Assembly (NCBI GenBank): GCA_018136815.1
Contig: CM030931.1
Location: 7,696,812-7,760,811, forward strand
Reading direction: 5' to 3'
From: Isochrysis galbana
Lineage: Eukaryota; Haptophyta; Isochrysidales; Isochrysidaceae
DNA: 64,000 nucleotides
Of this stretch, positions 62,216-64,000 are shown piece by piece. Both the position numbers and the translations under genes were made by a program. The notes beneath the pieces are model-generated. The model made no database searches. It was not told where the DNA came from and saw nothing but the letters and a program-made list of their open reading frames with translations. The stretch's first letter is position 1. Each line of letters opens with the position of its first letter.

Positions 62216-62392
62216 GGCGGCTTGCCTTCATTTGGTCTCCTTTCCCTCAGGGTTTCTTCCCCTCCCTGTGGGGACTCTCACCCTACCATGAGCCCCCCCG
62301 CGAGCACCCCGAAGGAGAGGCCCAGGAGCACCCCGTACGCGACGAGAACGGCGTCGCCTTGGCTCGGCATGAGAGCGCGCCCCGAGAGGGCC
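62216..62392 (-). repeat. Cytochrome b561 tail module, copy 3
   Basis: Same module as at 3812 and 18213. Here it is in frame with further b561 coding sequence upstream, so this copy is probably closest to the source gene. Confidence 0.85.
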
Positions 62393-62640
62393 TGGTAGAC
62401 GCCCACGCCGAGCACGGCGTAGCCCGTCCCCTTGTGCGCGACCCGCCACACGGCGCGGCGTGCGGTGCGGGCGCCGGGCGTGCCGCGCACGAGCGCGTTG
62501 AGCCGCTGCAGCAGGGCGAGGGCGAAGGCGACGATCCCGAGCGTGTGATGGGGGTGCGAGAAGTGGCGCCCTCGGGGCACCGACGCGACGGCGAGCGCGA
62601 CGCCGGCGGCGGCCACCGCAAGGCCCGACCAAAAGTGCCG
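62278..62640 (-). pseudogene. Cytochrome b561-type membrane protein fragment
   Basis: About 120 residues on the minus strand with four hydrophobic helices and paired haem-type histidines: HFWSGLAVAAAGVALAVAS, HPHHTLGIVAFALALLQRL, WRVAHKGTGYAVLGVGVYQA, and AVLVAYGVLLGLSFGVLAGG. This is the order of the b561 core that passes electrons across membranes. No ATG or N-terminal part is present; at its upstream end it runs into the virus-like repeat at GACCAAAAGTGCCGTACC. It is a truncated gene piece. Confidence 0.72.
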
Positions 62641-63538
62641 TACCGCCACACCGTGTGTCGAGAAAAGGGGGGGGTGCAGTTATGGCGACGAGTGCTGTGA
62701 AGGACTTGAGTGCAATGACGAGGGAGTGTGTGAGACGCCATGCCGCGAGCCAGGGTCGGTGTGCCAAAATAACTCGGAGTGCTGTGGTGAATACACGTGT
62801 CGTAGTGGTACCTGCAGATCTGATGACTGATTGGTTATCACGGAACAAAGTGAAAGGCGCTCACGGAAGCTTTTTTCGTTTCGTGCTCATAATGACACAT
62901 AGAGACCTTGCCTTGTCTCTCCTTTACCATGGCTCTCCCACACCTGAGATGGGAGACCCAGGTATACACGAGTTCGAAGAGCACTGGCGAAGGATTCTCG
63001 CCCCTGAACCCGGTGTCCAAAAGTACGCGACCCGTGACAATGGCGGCGTGGGCTTTGTGCTTTGTCGCGTCCGTTGCACAGCGCGATGACGGTAGGCACT
63101 TGGTCGATGTACACGGCGAAGCCTCGCATCACGCGTTCGTGTGCAAGGACGTGTTTGTTGGCATCAGCCACCTCTGCCCATTGACTGTATTGTCAGGAGG
63201 GTACGACAGAGTGAACAAGCTCAATGAAGCAGGGAACTCTTTGCTCTTCTACATCGGCGACCTCAAGTACGTCTTCGTGGGCATCGAAGTGTTCGAATTT
63301 GAGGCCGTCGACGAGATCGTCGCATTCGTATCGCCTGTAGGAGCGAACGACTTTCCGTATCCCTACGCCATTGATAAGACCGGTAGGCATTACCTCATGC
63401 TCGAAAAGAAGCAGGGGTACATTGACCCGTACCACAGCTTTTACGACATCGAAAAGAAGTTCAAGCTGACACACGAGGAGTGCGGTATACATCCAATGCA
63501 CTCATTGAAGACGATCCTTTCAAGACAAGTGTGAGGAG
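62627..63538 (+). repeat. Second copy of the virus-like gene pair (fossil)
   Basis: About 910 bp nearly identical to 20598-21516. It starts inside the cysteine-rich gene, keeping its last two repeats, and includes the giant-virus-like gene. The first gene has lost its membrane anchor and the second is broken. Similarity begins at GACCAAAAGTGCCGTACC and ends at GACAAGTGTGAGGAG. The very low divergence points to recent duplication. Confidence 0.9.
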
Positions 63539-64000
63539 AGGTCCTGCATGCGGCTGCGCGGCGGCCACGTCATGCGTGACGAGGAGGCCGCTGGAATTTT
63601 CATCGAGGGGGGGGCACGCACTAGTAACCATGCATCCCCTTGCTCGCAGGAGCGCCCTCATGGTGAGCTCGGCCCGGTGTCCTAGGACCGAGCTTTTTTG
63701 TATTTGATGTTGCTGGGCCTTGTGGGTTCAATCTTTACGGGAGCTGAACCCGAACCGATAAGCGGCCTTTTGTTTTCAATCTTTACTTGGGAAGCTGAAC
63801 CCGAATCGACACCTTCTAACAATTCTTGGAGGTGGGGAATTAATTCCAAATTGACATAAGTTTTGATTGTACCCAGCAGAACGTCACGACTCATATCGAG
63901 GATTGTTTTCTAAGTGAATTTATTGCTCAAGAGAGTGTGTCTAATATAAACCGATGTGAATGGTTTATCAATCTCGCAAATGGTGTGTAAGGTGTCTTCA
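63539..64000 (-). other. AT-rich end with possible small gene
   Basis: From about 63700 the sequence turns AT-rich. A minus-strand frame (ATG 63894 to 63682) encodes 70 residues, MSRDVLLGTIKTYVNLELIP onward, ending Lys/Arg-rich. A second open frame reaches the window edge (63911-64000, residues TLHTICEIDKPFTSVYIRHT). They may be exons or frames of one gene continuing outside. The composition recalls the AT-rich gene at 2844. Family unknown. Confidence 0.35.

Overview
The window is GC-rich nuclear DNA of a unicellular eukaryote, most probably a microalga or related protist. It has sparse GT-AG introns, every acceptor is followed by G, and the genes are compact. Proteins include an S4-type cyclic-nucleotide-binding K+ channel, MFAP1, a TLDc protein and a GLG1-like protein. 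There are long strand-biased homopurine/homopyrimidine tracts and abundant retroposons and DNA transposons. The exact taxon cannot be fixed from the sequence; a haptophyte-like or stramenopile-like alga is a guess.

Host genes with good support: cyclic-nucleotide-binding channel (4538-7054, -); a two-domain nucleoside-hydrolase protein with one intron (12263-15975, -) divergent from a PhyH dioxygenase (16692-17606, +); MFAP1 splicing factor (22766-24220, -); HAD phosphatase (29138-30124, -, one intron); PH-domain/coiled-coil protein (31219-32004, +); SGNH hydrolase (37855-38970, -); a long alanine/arginine-rich coiled-coil protein (46291-48495, -); SRPBCC protein (50969-51493, +); GLG1-like membrane protein (55898-57356, +, one intron); TLDc protein (58784-60853, -, three introns). 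They look like unrelated housekeeping and signalling genes, not a pathway cluster.

Layout: 0-4.5 kb retroposon copies and an AT-rich orphan gene; 4.5-7.7 kb channel gene with a purine tract upstream; 7.7-11.1 kb an 83/78-bp satellite split by a 672-bp insert; 11.1-17.6 kb LINE 5' ends, then the hydrolase/PhyH pair; 18.2-21.5 kb a mosaic of captured gene pieces and virus-like genes; 21.9-32 kb MFAP1, HAD and PH genes among transposon relics; 32.6-45 kb a transposon-dense block with nested LINE insertions, three hAT relics, an ankyrin gene split by a hAT-type MITE, and a nearly full-length LINE; 46-61 kb four host genes with long simple tracts and retroelement-like leaders; 61.3-63.5 kb a LINE end, a cytochrome b561 fragment and a second copy of the virus-like genes.

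The most notable pattern is a family of LINEs and short non-autonomous derivatives. Their 5' ends share a hairpin, then CCATGG or a close variant, then a GC hairpin; the stems differ in sequence between copies but still pair. Three insertions have clear target-site duplications of 15-18 bp. Also notable are a cytochrome b561 last-exon/3'-UTR module found three times next to different gene pieces, and a duplicated giant-virus-like gene pair.
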